Assembly (NCBI RefSeq): GCF_002950945.1
Contig: NZ_CP012673.1
Span: 11,608,501-11,672,500, forward strand
Direction: 5' to 3'
DNA: 64,000 nucleotides
Origin: Sorangium cellulosum
GTDB lineage: Bacteria; Myxococcota_A; Polyangia; Polyangiales; Polyangiaceae
In this document: positions 46,902-56,498 of the stretch, piece after piece
How positions within the stretch are numbered: position 1 is the stretch's first letter
Layout: the number at the start of each line of letters is the position of its first letter
Made by a program: the position numbers and the translations under genes
The notes under the pieces: model-generated
What the model was told of the DNA's origin: nothing
The model's input: the letters and a program-made list of their open reading frames with translations, nothing else
Database searches by the model: none

Positions 46902-49900
46902 TCAGCGGCCGCCGCGACCGAGCCGCACCACGATGTCCCGGTCGAGCGCGCCGTCGGCGGCGCGAGCGAACTGCTGAAAGTGCGGGTAGGCGTCGGGCTG
47001 CACCCGACCCGCCGGCAGATCCAGGGAGCGCTCCAGGATCAGCGTGTCGCCGTCGAGGCGGTCGTTCACCCGCACCGAGCGCCCCTCGTCCTCGGCCGTG
47101 ACCGGGGCGAGCTTCGTGGCCACACGTGCGCCCGGGGGCAGCTGCACGCGGAGGCGCACCTCCGAGCGGGTCGCGATCTGCTCGGAGATGTAGAGCGGCG
47201 TCTCCCGGGTCGGCAGGCTGGCGAGGGTGCGCACCCGCACGCCGAACGGCGGCGAGAGGACGAGCTCCTGGCCCTGCGCGCGGGCGAAATTCGCGACCGA
47301 GATCTTCATCTTCAAGGTGAGCGGCCGGTCGATCTCGGTCAGCTCCTTCACCTGGATCTCCTGGAGCCGCGCGCCCGGCAGCATCTGCGGCAGGAGCCGC
47401 GACTCGATCGCGTCCTTGAGCTGCGCGTCCGGGAGCGACTCCAGGGCGGTGCGCAGCGCGATCGCGAGCTTGCCTTCGTAGCGCTGCTCGATCGCCAGCG
47501 AGGCCGCGCCGCTCTCCGACACCTCGGCGACGCCCTCGGTCACCACGCCGTCGTGCGCGCCGGACGACGGCGTCACCTCGCGCGGCGCCCCGGGCCGCAG
47601 CACGACGGCCGGCTGCCCGCGGAGGGAGCTCGGCAGGTAGCCGTACGGCGCGAACTTGTCGCGGACGAACATCCACCGCACCCCGCCCGCGCCGGGCTTG
47701 TCGCCGGTGTCGAGGCGCACCGCGAGCGCGTTGAACATCTCGGCCTCGCTCATCGGCCCGCGCGGCGGCGCCGTGAGCCGGTCGCTCACGACGCCGTGGC
47801 CCGCGTCGATCCCGAGCAGGCGGCACAGGTACAGGAACGCCTCGGTCCGGTTGCCGCTCTTGCCCATGACGACGCGGCGGCCGTCGTTCTCGCGCCCCGC
47901 CTCCACGTTCGCGAGCACCCAGCGGTAGATGCGCCGCGCCTGCTCGTCCTTCGACGGCGCCGCCCCGCCCTGGCCCGCCGCCGGCTGCCCGACGCGCGCG
48001 CCCGACGCGCGCGCCGATCCCTTGCCGCCCGGGGCCGCCCCATCGCCGCCGCCCGGGGCCGCCCCGGCGGCGTCCGGCGTGAGCGCGATCTTCCGCGCGA
48101 TGCGCACGAGGCGCGGATCGCGCGGCGTCTCGTCAGCGGCCGCGTCGATCATGCGCGCGAGGGTGCTCTCCAGGCGGATGCCCCAGCCGACGCGCACGTT
48201 CGGGAGGAACTCCGACATCGGCGCGCTCGCCGGCTCCTCGGGCAGGGCCGGGCTCTTGTCGACGCGGTAGCGGCGGGTGACGAGCGCGCCCGACTCGGTG
48301 ATCTCGGGCGCGGGCACCGGCCCGGAGGTCTCCACGTCGAGCGGCCGGCTCTTCGGCGAGATGACGATGAACTCGCTCCGCCAGTAGGGGACCTTCTCCT
48401 CGCGGAAGAACCACCGCGGCCCCTGGAACGTGAGGCCGCCCTGGCCGTCGCCGCGCAGCACGAGCAGGTTCTCCACCTCGATGTAGTCGCCCACCTCGAG
48501 GTGCGGCATCGTCACGGTCGGCTTGTCCTCGATGAACTCCGGCTCGTGGATCGACCCGTCCCGCTTGACGGTGCGGAGCTTGAGCACGAGCCCCTCGGGC
48601 ACCTGCTGCTCGGCGTGCTCCTGGATCGCCTCGCGCGACTGGATCCGGATGATCTCGTGCTGGAGCATGCGCGCGGAGCCGTCCTCGTGGACCCACATGG
48701 CCGCGTAGTCGAGCACGCGCGCCGCGGTGCCCGGCATCACCTCGCCCGAGGCCTCGTGCTCGGCGATCACCTTCTTCGAGTCCTGCCGGTAGGGGCTGAG
48801 CTCGGTCGTGCCGTCGAGCAGCTCGATCGCGTCGCGCAGGCCCGAGGTGTCGGCGCCGGTGCGGATCGCCTCGATGAGCGCCTTCTGGAGCGCGTCGCGC
48901 TCGCCCCGGGCGAAGCGCGCGTCCGCGAGCGCGAGCCGCGCGTCGGCGTCGTCCGGCGCCTTCGCCAGGGCGCGCTCGAGCTGCTCGAGCGACTCGGCGC
49001 GTTTGCCCGCGCGCGTTAGCAGGTCGGCGATGCGCAGCGCGATGTCCTTGCGGTCCCTGCGGGCGGATCCCAGGCGCCTGAGCTCCTTGATCGCCGCCGC
49101 GTAGTCGCGCCGGTCGATCGCGCGCTCCAGCTCGATCTCCGCGTCCGGGTCGAGCTCCCGGATGTGGGCCGCGAGCTTGTCGGCCTCCGCGACGCGCCCG
49201 TCGGCGTCGAGGATGCGGAGGAGCGCGCCGAGCACCTCGAGGTCGTCCGGGAAGCGCGCGGCGGCCTCCTTCACGGTGCGGACGTGCTCCACCCGCCAGC
49301 CGAGCCGCGAGTACATGACCGCGAGCGTCCGCAGGATGTCGGGCACCTCCCGGAATCGATCGGCCAGGGCCTCGACCGTGCGGGTGACCTCCGGCAGCCC
49401 GGCCTTGTCGGCCTCCTCGAGCGCGAGCCAGAAGCGGGGGTACCAGAGGTCCGGGTCCTTCGCCGCGGCGCGCCCGCGCACGTCCTTCACGAGGTCGCGC
49501 CCGTCGGAGGCCGGGAAGATCGGGTCCTTCTCGAGGAAGACCGCCTGCATGGCGAGCGCGGGGCCGGTGGCGCGCGCCGGATCGGCCACGAGCGGCTCGA
49601 GCAGCACGGCGCTCACGTCGTCCTGGCCCTCGATGTGCGCGACGTAGGCGGCGAGGTAGCGGGCGATCGGGTCGTTCACGTCGCGCTCGCCGCGCGGCGC
49701 GCCGCGCAGGCCGAGGGCGCCCGCGACCTTCGGGGCGGGCTGCGGCGGCACGCCGAGCGCGGTGAGGAACGGCTCGATCGGGTTGGGGTCCGGGAGGACC
49801 TCGGGGGGCAGGAGCGAGTACGGCGGCGTCGGATCGGCGGAGGTGGTCACGCCGAGCGGCGTGCCGTCCGGCGCGAGCAGGCGGATGGAGGTCTCGCTGC

Positions 49901-50993
49901 CGCCGACCCGGGCGAGGAAGCGGTGCCGGCCGGGGCCGAGGCGGAGGCGCGCGCCGAAGCGGGGCCAGATCCCCCACTGCCTCGTGTCGCGCGTGAGCAC
50001 CTCGACGTCGTCGACGAGGAGGGCGAAGGCCCCCTGGACGGCGACGAGCACCTCGCGCTCGGCGGGCAGGTCGACGAAGGTCTCGACGTAGAAGACGCCG
50101 CCGCGCTCTCCGGGCCGGAGCTCGCCGCCGGGCGCCCCGTCCGGCGCGACCGCGGTGAGCTGGCAGCCGCGGCGCTCGGCGGCGAGCACGCGCGGGGGGT
50201 CGGCGCGGCGGGGGTCGCGCGGGAACACGGGCGGCCAGGGGCCGGCGCGCTCCGCCTCGTAGTGGACGCGGTGGTCGCTCTCCGCGAGGTGCCCGAACGG
50301 CCCGGCGAAGCGGGCGTTCTCGATGCAGCCGTAGCGGCGCGCGGCCCTGTCGATGAGCGGCACGGCCGGCTCGGCGCCGGCGCCCTGCGCGCCGCTGGCG
50401 CCTCCCTGCGCGCCGCCCCGGGCCGCCGCGGCGGCCGCCTCCTCGGGCAACCCCTCGATGCTCCACCACTCGACGAGCTCGCCGCGCGCGCGCCAGCCCA
50501 GGTTGCCGGGGTGCTCGATGGAGCGCACGACGACCTCGCGGGCCTTCTTCCAGAGCCCAGCGACGCTGGAGCGCAGGTCGAGCAGGCGGTTCGCGGCGAA
50601 CCAGCCGACGAGCGGGGCGTCCGGGTGCCCGCTGCTGCGCGCGGCGGTCAGCGCGTCGAGGTAGGCCATGGCCGCGCGGGGGTTGCGGCCGTGCTCCTCG
50701 TCGTCGATCGCGCGCCCGAGCGACGCGAACAGGGAGCTCTTCGCGTCGAGCCCGTCGAGCCGCTTGCGCGCGGCCTTGACCCCCGCGGGCGTGCCGCCCG
50801 GCACGAGGAGCTCCCCGAGGAGCCAGCGGCCGACCACCTCGCCGTCGGTCGAGCGCGCGCCGGCGTCGCGGAGCGAGGCGATCGGGTCGGGCTGGCGCGG
50901 CGCGGAGATCGCGCCGCACGCGCCGACCGCGAGGGCGAGGGCGGCGGCGCTGGCGAACCGGAGGAGCGCAGGGAGAGGGCGGGGGGCGCGCAT
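46902..50993 (-). CDS. TPR / DUF3857 / transglutaminase-like lipoprotein with degenerate catalytic site
   Basis: This is about 1,363 residues from ATG at 50993. The N-terminus (LLRFASAAALALAVGAC) is a lipoprotein signal. Tetratricopeptide-like helices occupy about residues 450-750 (ELERALAKAPDDADARLAL). A DUF3857 beta domain follows (VLDYAAMWVHEDGSARML, MPHLEVGDYIEVE). The transglutaminase-like region has GKSGNRTEAFLYLCRLLGI, where the family has G-D-C-K-D-K, and MFNALAVRL, where it has F-N-H. The catalytic Cys and His are thus both missing, pointing to a binding or structural rather than enzymatic role. A C-terminal beta domain ends the protein. Confidence 0.82.
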   Translation of the reverse strand: MRAPRPLPALLRFASAAALALAVGACGAISAPRQPDPIASLRDAGARSTDGEVVGRWLLGELLVPGGTPAGVKAARKRLDGLDAKSSLFASLGRAIDDEEHGRNPRAAMAYLDALTAARSSGHPDAPLVGWFAANRLLDLRSSVAGLWKKAREVVVRSIEHPGNLGWRARGELVEWWSIEGLPEEAAAAAARGGAQGGASGAQGAGAEPAVPLIDRAARRYGCIENARFAGPFGHLAESDHRVHYEAERAGPWPPVFPRDPRRADPPRVLAAERRGCQLTAVAPDGAPGGELRPGERGGVFYVETFVDLPAEREVLVAVQGAFALLVDDVEVLTRDTRQWGIWPRFGARLRLGPGRHRFLARVGGSETSIRLLAPDGTPLGVTTSADPTPPYSLLPPEVLPDPNPIEPFLTALGVPPQPAPKVAGALGLRGAPRGERDVNDPIARYLAAYVAHIEGQDDVSAVLLEPLVADPARATGPALAMQAVFLEKDPIFPASDGRDLVKDVRGRAAAKDPDLWYPRFWLALEEADKAGLPEVTRTVEALADRFREVPDILRTLAVMYSRLGWRVEHVRTVKEAAARFPDDLEVLGALLRILDADGRVAEADKLAAHIRELDPDAEIELERAIDRRDYAAAIKELRRLGSARRDRKDIALRIADLLTRAGKRAESLEQLERALAKAPDDADARLALADARFARGERDALQKALIEAIRTGADTSGLRDAIELLDGTTELSPYRQDSKKVIAEHEASGEVMPGTAARVLDYAAMWVHEDGSARMLQHEIIRIQSREAIQEHAEQQVPEGLVLKLRTVKRDGSIHEPEFIEDKPTVTMPHLEVGDYIEVENLLVLRGDGQGGLTFQGPRWFFREEKVPYWRSEFIVISPKSRPLDVETSGPVPAPEITESGALVTRRYRVDKSPALPEEPASAPMSEFLPNVRVGWGIRLESTLARMIDAAADETPRDPRLVRIARKIALTPDAAGAAPGGGDGAAPGGKGSARASGARVGQPAAGQGGAAPSKDEQARRIYRWVLANVEAGRENDGRRVVMGKSGNRTEAFLYLCRLLGIDAGHGVVSDRLTAPPRGPMSEAEMFNALAVRLDTGDKPGAGGVRWMFVRDKFAPYGYLPSSLRGQPAVVLRPGAPREVTPSSGAHDGVVTEGVAEVSESGAASLAIEQRYEGKLAIALRTALESLPDAQLKDAIESRLLPQMLPGARLQEIQVKELTEIDRPLTLKMKISVANFARAQGQELVLSPPFGVRVRTLASLPTRETPLYISEQIATRSEVRLRVQLPPGARVATKLAPVTAEDEGRSVRVNDRLDGDTLILERSLDLPAGRVQPDAYPHFQQFARAADGALDRDIVVRLGRGGR

Positions 50994-51463
50994 CGGCTCG
51001 GTCCTTAGCGCGAGCGACCGCGTGCGCACAGGGACCTGCGCGTTTCTCAGGGGGCGAGAGGCCGCCCCTGTTGCGCGGGAGGTGCTGGCGGCCTGCCCGG
51101 CGCGGTGGCGCTACCCGGCTCCCGGGGGCGCACCATTGCCCCCCTTCATGATTCCACTCGCATCGGTCCCCGCCGCGTCGCGCGACGAGCAGCGGCTCCG
51201 AGGACCTACTCTGGTCGTCTCATCGGGGAAGAATCTGGACGGCGAGACATCCGCGTTACCCTTCGTACACTACACGACGTCATCAGCGTTCGCGTCTGCG
51301 GCTCACTCCTGCGCTTGCCGCACCGTTTCGCCATGGAGTTGACGGGCGATATTGCCGGATCGCTCCTCGTTCTCTTTAGGCGATTGAGGTCCTCCTCGAT
51401 GGGGGCGCTCTGTGCCGAGAGGGATCGTGGACCGGGGCCGTCCGCCCCGGTCCACGCTGCGGC
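50994..51463. other. Intergenic region, no gene supported
   Basis: There are 470 bp between the DUF3857 gene and the coiled-coil gene, both on the minus strand. The stretch 51230-51380 is less GC-rich and may carry the promoter of the DUF3857 gene. A perfect hairpin terminator for the coiled-coil gene lies at 51426-51456. Frames here lack coding signs. Confidence 0.55.
51426..51456 (-). terminator. Perfect 13-bp hairpin downstream of the coiled-coil gene
   Basis: CGTGGACCGGGGC (51426-51438) pairs perfectly with GCCCCGGTCCACG (51444-51456) over a 5-nt loop. It begins 7 nt past the stop of the minus-strand gene ending at 51464. No T-tract follows. Confidence 0.7.
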
Positions 51464-53698
51464 TCACACGCTGACTTCGACGGCGCCCGCGACCTGCTGG
51501 AGAAGGACCGCCTGCTCGATGACCTCGCGCGGTACGTGCACGTCGTCGCGCGCCTCGACCACGTCATCGTGCGCCGCGCCTGCCTCGTCGTGCGCCGCCA
51601 CGGGCTCCTCCGGCGCCGCCACGGGCTCCTCCGGCGCCGCCACGGGCTCCTCCGGCGCCGCTCCTGCCTCCGGCGCCGCGCCTGCCTCCGGCGCCGCGCC
51701 TGCCTCCCGCGCCGCTCCTGCCTCCGGCGCCGCGCCCCCCTCCTTCCGCGCCGCGCCCGCCCCCGCGCGCTCCGCCGCACGGCGCAGCGACGCGATCTCC
51801 GCCTGCGCGGCCACGAGCGCCTGCTCGAGCTCGTCGTGGAGCGCCGCGGGCGACGCGCCGGCCGCGTCGCGCGCCTCGGCGAGCTCGCGCTCGAGCTGCG
51901 CGACCTTCCAGCCCGCGGCGCGCAGGTCGGCCTCGCTCGCGGCGGCGCTCCGCGCCAGCGCGTCGAGCTGCTGCCGCAGCGCCTCCACGGCGTCGCTCGC
52001 CCCGCCAGGCCCGAGGAGCGTCCCGCCCGGGCCGCCGCCCGCCGCGGTGCCAGGGCCGCCGCCCGCGGCCGCCCCGAAGACCGTCCCGAGCTCGTCGACG
52101 AGCTCCTTGCCCACACGCTCGCTCTCGCGCAGCTGCGCCTTGAGCGTCGCGATGACGTGGCCCCGGTCGCGCAGCGCCTCCTCGAGGCTCGCGATCTCGG
52201 CGGCCGCCGCCTCGCCGAGGTCGCGCTTCTCGAGCTCCACGCTCCGCTGCTCGAGGGCGACGAGCTGCTGCTCGAGCTCGACGATCCGCGCCTCGAGCAG
52301 CAGCCTGCGCGCGTCGAGCGCGGCGCGCTGCTCCTCCAGCCCGCGGCTGTCCCGCTCCAGCCGGCCCGCGCGGTCGCGCTCGCGTGCGAGCTCCGCGCGC
52401 GCCGCCTCGAGCTCCTCCTGCCGCGCGGCCGCCTCGCGCCGCGCGCGCTGCGCCTCCTCCTGCGCGCGCTCGCCCTCCTGGGCGCGCCGCCGCGCGGCGT
52501 CCCGCTCCGCCTCGACCTCGGCGATCCGGGCGCGCGCGGCGTCGAGCTCGGCCGTGGCCGCGTCGAGGCGGTCCCGGGCGCCGGCGATCTCCGGCCGGTT
52601 GCGGATCATGCCGAGCTCGAGCTCCACCTTGGTCCGCGCCCGCTTCTCGTCGTCGAGCTGCTTGGAGAGCCGGGTCGCGCGGTCGCGCTGGCTGCGGAGC
52701 TCCTCCTCCATGTCGCGGATCTGGTGGGTCAGCCGCTCGGCGCGGACGTGGGCGTCGCCCGCCCTGGCCTCGACCTCGCGCAGGCGCGCCCCCCTCGCGT
52801 CGAGCTCGGCCTCCACCTCCGCGAGGCGCGCGGCCGTCGCGACGGCGCTCTCGGCGCGCGCCCCCGCGTCCTCGCGGTCGCGCTGGTGCCGGTTGCGCAG
52901 CTCCGCGAGCTCGCCGCCGAGCCGCGCCGCGAGGCCCTCGGCCTCGCTGAGCGCCTCGGGCGAGGGGCCGGCGCTCGCGACCGGGAAGTCGTCGAACGGC
53001 AGCTCGATCACGGCGAACGCGTCCAGCCGGGGCAGCCGGTCGCCGGCCACGGCGATGAACCACTCCGGCTCCTCGGAGCCGTCGAGGATCGACGTGTCGA
53101 CGCTGACCTCGGGCTCCCCCTTCGGCGCGAACTCCGCGACGGTGTACCCGACGAACGGCGCCTGGCCGATCATCCGCACCTGCTTGAACTGGAGCGCCAC
53201 GAGGTCGTAGAGCGCGTAGTAGCCGGGCGCCTGCCCGCGGCGCGCGCCGGCCCCGAGCAGGCTGCGGGACACGTCGGGGTTCGGCGACGCGATGACGGCC
53301 GCGCCGCTCGCGGCGGTGAGGCGGCGGGCGCGGCGGAGGACCTCGGCCGGCTCGCTGAAGATCGAGAGATCGGGGATGATGAGGGTGTCGAAGGCGCCGT
53401 CGCGCACGCCGAGGTCGGCGTCGAACACGGCGAAGGTCGGGTGACTCTGCCGGGTCTGCGCCGATCGCGCGAGCCGCTCCGCGACGCGCGCGGCGTCCGG
53501 ATCGAAGGCGTGGACGAGGCGGGCACCGCGCTGGAGCAGCCGATCGGCGAGGCCGATCGTGGCGTCGCCCAGGACCGCGACCCGTCGGCCGCGCACGAGC
53601 GGCTCGAGGTAGGCGCTCAGCACCAGCGAGGGGTGAAGCGCGGCGGGCGCGGCGGTTCGCAGCGAGCCCGCGGCGGCGGGGGAGGACTCCTTCGTCAT
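51464..53698 (-). CDS. Methyltransferase-like domain fused to long coiled coil and Ala/Pro/Glu repeats
   Basis: A protein of 744 residues. The N-terminal about 210 residues look like a Rossmann methyltransferase: RRVAVLGDATIGLADRLLQR (motif I region), LVHAFDPDA (acidic strand end) and FDTLIIPDLSIF. The glycine loop is not the classic E-x-G-x-G-x-G, so catalysis is uncertain. Residues about 250-620 form an almost continuous charged coiled coil. The tail has AAPEAG and AAPEEPV repeats encoded by 18- and 21-bp DNA repeats. Coiled-coil scaffolds with a globular head are common in myxobacterial motility and cell-polarity proteins, but there is no recognisable orthologue here. ATG at 53698. Confidence 0.65.
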   Translation of the reverse strand: MTKESSPAAAGSLRTAAPAALHPSLVLSAYLEPLVRGRRVAVLGDATIGLADRLLQRGARLVHAFDPDAARVAERLARSAQTRQSHPTFAVFDADLGVRDGAFDTLIIPDLSIFSEPAEVLRRARRLTAASGAAVIASPNPDVSRSLLGAGARRGQAPGYYALYDLVALQFKQVRMIGQAPFVGYTVAEFAPKGEPEVSVDTSILDGSEEPEWFIAVAGDRLPRLDAFAVIELPFDDFPVASAGPSPEALSEAEGLAARLGGELAELRNRHQRDREDAGARAESAVATAARLAEVEAELDARGARLREVEARAGDAHVRAERLTHQIRDMEEELRSQRDRATRLSKQLDDEKRARTKVELELGMIRNRPEIAGARDRLDAATAELDAARARIAEVEAERDAARRRAQEGERAQEEAQRARREAAARQEELEAARAELARERDRAGRLERDSRGLEEQRAALDARRLLLEARIVELEQQLVALEQRSVELEKRDLGEAAAAEIASLEEALRDRGHVIATLKAQLRESERVGKELVDELGTVFGAAAGGGPGTAAGGGPGGTLLGPGGASDAVEALRQQLDALARSAAASEADLRAAGWKVAQLERELAEARDAAGASPAALHDELEQALVAAQAEIASLRRAAERAGAGAARKEGGAAPEAGAAREAGAAPEAGAAPEAGAAPEEPVAAPEEPVAAPEEPVAAHDEAGAAHDDVVEARDDVHVPREVIEQAVLLQQVAGAVEVSV
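51591..51740. repeat. 18- and 21-bp tandem repeats in the coiled-coil gene tail
   Basis: There are three copies of a 21-bp unit (GGCGCCGCCACGGGCTCCTCC on the plus strand, 51614-51655 area), followed by about five imperfect 18-bp units (core GCCGCGCCTGCCTCC). All are in frame, encoding Ala-Ala-Pro-Glu-rich repeats on the minus strand. Confidence 0.85.
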
Positions 53699-54067
53699 AG
53701 TTTCGTCCTCTTACGGCGCGGATGGCCAGGAGTCCACAAAGCCACGGCGCCCCCTCGGCCCATTTGCCGCGCCAGGCGGGGCCCAGGGGGCCCATTTCTC
53801 CGCAGCCGGCCCTCCTGGGGGGCCACCTCGCCATGGCCCGGCCCTCCCGGGCTCCCCGCGGCGGCCGCCTCCCAGGCCCCCTCTCCGAGCCCAGCGCCGA
53901 GCCCAGCCTTCCCGGCCCCGCCTTCACCGAGGCCAGCCTTCCCACGCCCACCTCGCCCCTGGAGCGCCCCCGTGTCTCGCGCCGCGCCGATGTCGCCTGC
54001 ACGACAGCCGCGCGTCATCCCGTCGCCCCTCACGCGATTTCGCGCCGGCCCGCTGCTACGCTCTCGC
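53699..54067. other. Divergent intergenic region, no gene seen
   Basis: These 369 bp separate the divergent coiled-coil and VWA genes. The middle is a C-rich stretch with loose repeats of CCCAGCCTTCC and GGCCCC. The long in-frame extension upstream of the VWA ATG (back to 51536) is a shadow of the coiled-coil gene. The segment beside the minus-strand ATG is less GC-rich and is the likely promoter of that gene. Confidence 0.55.
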
Positions 54068-55375
54068 ATGCGCTACCTCCTTCTGCTGGCAGCCATTGCG
54101 CCGCTGGCAGGCGCTTACGCGTGTGCCACGTCGAACAGCTCGGATCGGCCTCCCGTCGGCGGCGCGTCGAGCGGCGCCGAGGCCGGCACCGGCGGCGGCA
54201 CCAGCACCGGCGGCGGCTCCGGCGCGGAGGCCGGCACCGGCGGCGGCTCGACGGGGTTTCTGGACGACGGCGGGACGGGCGACGGCGCGTTCGATCCGGA
54301 CTCGGCGTGCGCCACCGCGCTCGCGGAGGCCAGGACGGAGCAGCTGCCGGTCGACATCGTCTGGATGGTCGACAACTCCCCCAGCATGGAGCCGGCGGTC
54401 GCGGAGGTGAAGCAGGGCCTCAACGACTTCGCCGCGCGCATCGCGGCCTCGGCGCTCGACTACCGCGTCATCATGCTGTCCTATCGCAGCAAGACGAGCC
54501 CGGTGACCGTCGGCGGCGACGATCTGTATCCCGTGTGTATCCCGCCGCCGCTCGCGGGCGACGGCAGCTGCGGCAACGGCGAGCGGTTCTTCCATTCGAG
54601 CGTCAATATCCGGAGCACCCAGCCGCTCGAGCAGCTCCTCGGCACGCTGGGGCAGACCGCCGGCTACCGCGAGGGCGACGCGCGGGGCGGCGAGCCGTGG
54701 CGCGAGCAGCTCCGGCCGGAGGCCACGAAGACCCTCGTGCTCGTCACCGACGACAACTCCCGCCTCACCGCCGACCAGTTCGAGCGCTTCGCCGGAGGGC
54801 GGACCCCGGGCAGCTCGAGCACGAGCCTCATGCTCCCGCCGGGCATCCTCGATCCGCACTGGAACGGCCTCTTCGAGGGCTACGTGTTCAGCGCGATCTA
54901 CGGCTGGGGCCTGGAGAGCGACCCCGAGGTCACCTGCGTCTACTCCGACGGGAGCACGCCGCCGAGCCCCGGCCCCACCTACACCGAGCTCGTCGCGCGC
55001 ACGGACGGCGTGCGCGCCAGGGTCTGCGACGGCCACGCCGCGTGGGAGCCTTTCTTCGCGGCGGTCGCGCAGGCGGTCGTCCGGTCGTCCCGGCTCTCCT
55101 GCGAGCTCGACATCCCCGAGCCGAGCGGCGGTGCGACGCTCGACCCCGACGCGGTCAACGTGAGGATCGCGGACAGCGGCGCCGAAGAGGTCCTGTTCCG
55201 GGTCGACGGCGCCGAGGGCTGCGGCCCCGACGGCGGCTGGTACTACGATGATCCCGCGCGCCCGGAGCACGTGGTGCTGTGCCAGGCCTCGTGTGATCGC
55301 GCGCAGGCCGTGGTCGGCCCGGGCAAGGCTGGCCGCATCGAGGTGCTCTTCGGCTGCACCACGATCACCCAGTAG
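54068..55375 (+). CDS. Secreted VWA-domain protein
   Basis: A protein of 435 residues from ATG at 54068. A signal peptide (MRYLLLLAAIAPLAGAYACA) with a Cys at residue 19 suggests a possible lipoprotein. A Gly/Thr/Ser-rich linker with GAEAGTGGG repeats spans residues about 34-75. The von Willebrand factor A domain has VDIVWMVDNSPSMEPAV with the DxSxS metal site intact, and later KTLVLVTDDNS. Six or more Cys residues suggest extracytoplasmic disulfides. The C-terminus, YYDDPARPEHVVLCQASCD and VLFGCTTI, is shared with the convergent gene. It probably sits on the cell surface; ligand unknown. Confidence 0.82.
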   Translation: MRYLLLLAAIAPLAGAYACATSNSSDRPPVGGASSGAEAGTGGGTSTGGGSGAEAGTGGGSTGFLDDGGTGDGAFDPDSACATALAEARTEQLPVDIVWMVDNSPSMEPAVAEVKQGLNDFAARIAASALDYRVIMLSYRSKTSPVTVGGDDLYPVCIPPPLAGDGSCGNGERFFHSSVNIRSTQPLEQLLGTLGQTAGYREGDARGGEPWREQLRPEATKTLVLVTDDNSRLTADQFERFAGGRTPGSSSTSLMLPPGILDPHWNGLFEGYVFSAIYGWGLESDPEVTCVYSDGSTPPSPGPTYTELVARTDGVRARVCDGHAAWEPFFAAVAQAVVRSSRLSCELDIPEPSGGATLDPDAVNVRIADSGAEEVLFRVDGAEGCGPDGGWYYDDPARPEHVVLCQASCDRAQAVVGPGKAGRIEVLFGCTTITQ

Positions 55376-55382
55376 AGCGGGG

Positions 55383-56498
55383 TCAGCGGATCACGGTCTC
55401 GCAGCCGAGGAGGATCTGGAGCTTGGCGGCGGAGGCCTCTCGCGCGGCGTCGCAGGTGGCGCGGCACAGGGTGAGGGAGGACGGGCGGGCGGGGTCGTCG
55501 TAGCGCCAGCCTGGACCGTCGCAGTCGGGGTTCTGGGGGAGGATCTGATCGGGGGCGCCCTCCAGGGCGAAGAGGACGTTGACGTCGGCGAACGAGACCT
55601 GTCCGCCGGCCACCTGCGAGGGCACCGCGTAGTCGCAGGGGAGCGCCTGGCCTGTCACCTTCGCGAGCGCTTCCTGGAACTCGACCGCGATGTTGGTCGA
55701 CCCGACGAGGACCGCGGCGTCGGTGCCGCCCGCGGCCGCGATCTGGTTGGCGATGCTCTGGTCGACGCCGGGGAGACCGATCACGAAGGTGCGCACCGGA
55801 GGGCGGTAGGCCGCGCCGGCCGCGGCGAGCTCCGCGATGTCGGCCGGGTCCTCCGGGTCTGCCGCGCCGCACTGGCCCGGAGGTCCCTGGGGTTTGCCGT
55901 CGGTGACGAGCAGCACCGCGGAGGCCTCGCCGCGGTTGTTCTCCGCGACCTCGATGCCCTTGAGCAGCGCGCCGCCGAGCGCCGGATAGATGGGCGTGTT
56001 CAGGCCGTCCGGCACCTCGGCCTCGAGCGCCTCGACGATCGCGGCCGCGTTGTCCGGGAGCGGGCCGAACGGGACGAGCGGCGCCTTGTAGGCGTCCTCT
56101 TCGCAGGCGGGCACGGTGTCCGCTTCCCGCGGGAAGAAGCGCAGCGCCACGCGCACGCCGGCGAACCTCGCGTTGTTCACGAACGCGGTCAGGCCGGCCT
56201 TGGCGCTGGTCCACTTGTCCCCCGTCATCGAGGAGGACTTGTCCATCATGATGTAGAGATTGAGCGGGACCGCGATCGCCTCCTCGGTGACGAGCGCGCA
56301 GGCGGCGTCCGGGTCGGGGGGCTCGTCGGTGGGCGCGTCGCCGAGCTGTCCTCCATCGGGCTCTCCGCCCGGGCCGGTCCCTTCCGCCGGGGGCACGGAG
56401 CCGAGCCCCGAGTCCGGAGCGCAGGCGCCGTGGAGCAGCGCGGCGGCGAGCCCGAGCAGGGAGGCGAACGAGAGGTGGCGCAGCGGAGCTAGGTGCAT
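55383..56498 (-). CDS. Secreted VWA-domain protein, convergent paralogue
   Basis: A protein of 371 residues from ATG at 56498. The signal peptide is hydrophobic with a Cys in LLHGACAPDS, perhaps a lipobox. A VWA domain follows: LNLYIMMDKSSSMTGDKW (DxSxS intact), ASAVLLVTDGKPQGP and VRTFVIGLPG. The end reads WRYDDPARPSSLTLCRATCD and ILLGCETVI, matching the C-terminus of the protein encoded on the other strand. The two stops are only 7 bp apart. The frame extends upstream to 56927, but that part is antisense to the Gly-rich gene's start and has no signal peptide. Confidence 0.84.
   Translation of the reverse strand: MHLAPLRHLSFASLLGLAAALLHGACAPDSGLGSVPPAEGTGPGGEPDGGQLGDAPTDEPPDPDAACALVTEEAIAVPLNLYIMMDKSSSMTGDKWTSAKAGLTAFVNNARFAGVRVALRFFPREADTVPACEEDAYKAPLVPFGPLPDNAAAIVEALEAEVPDGLNTPIYPALGGALLKGIEVAENNRGEASAVLLVTDGKPQGPPGQCGAADPEDPADIAELAAAGAAYRPPVRTFVIGLPGVDQSIANQIAAAGGTDAAVLVGSTNIAVEFQEALAKVTGQALPCDYAVPSQVAGGQVSFADVNVLFALEGAPDQILPQNPDCDGPGWRYDDPARPSSLTLCRATCDAAREASAAKLQILLGCETVIR

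Noticed and set aside
51536-54067. Upstream extension of the VWA protein to a 1,279-residue protein
   Set aside because: It is antisense to the coiled-coil gene and Arg/Leu/Ala-rich; a signal peptide begins at 54068.
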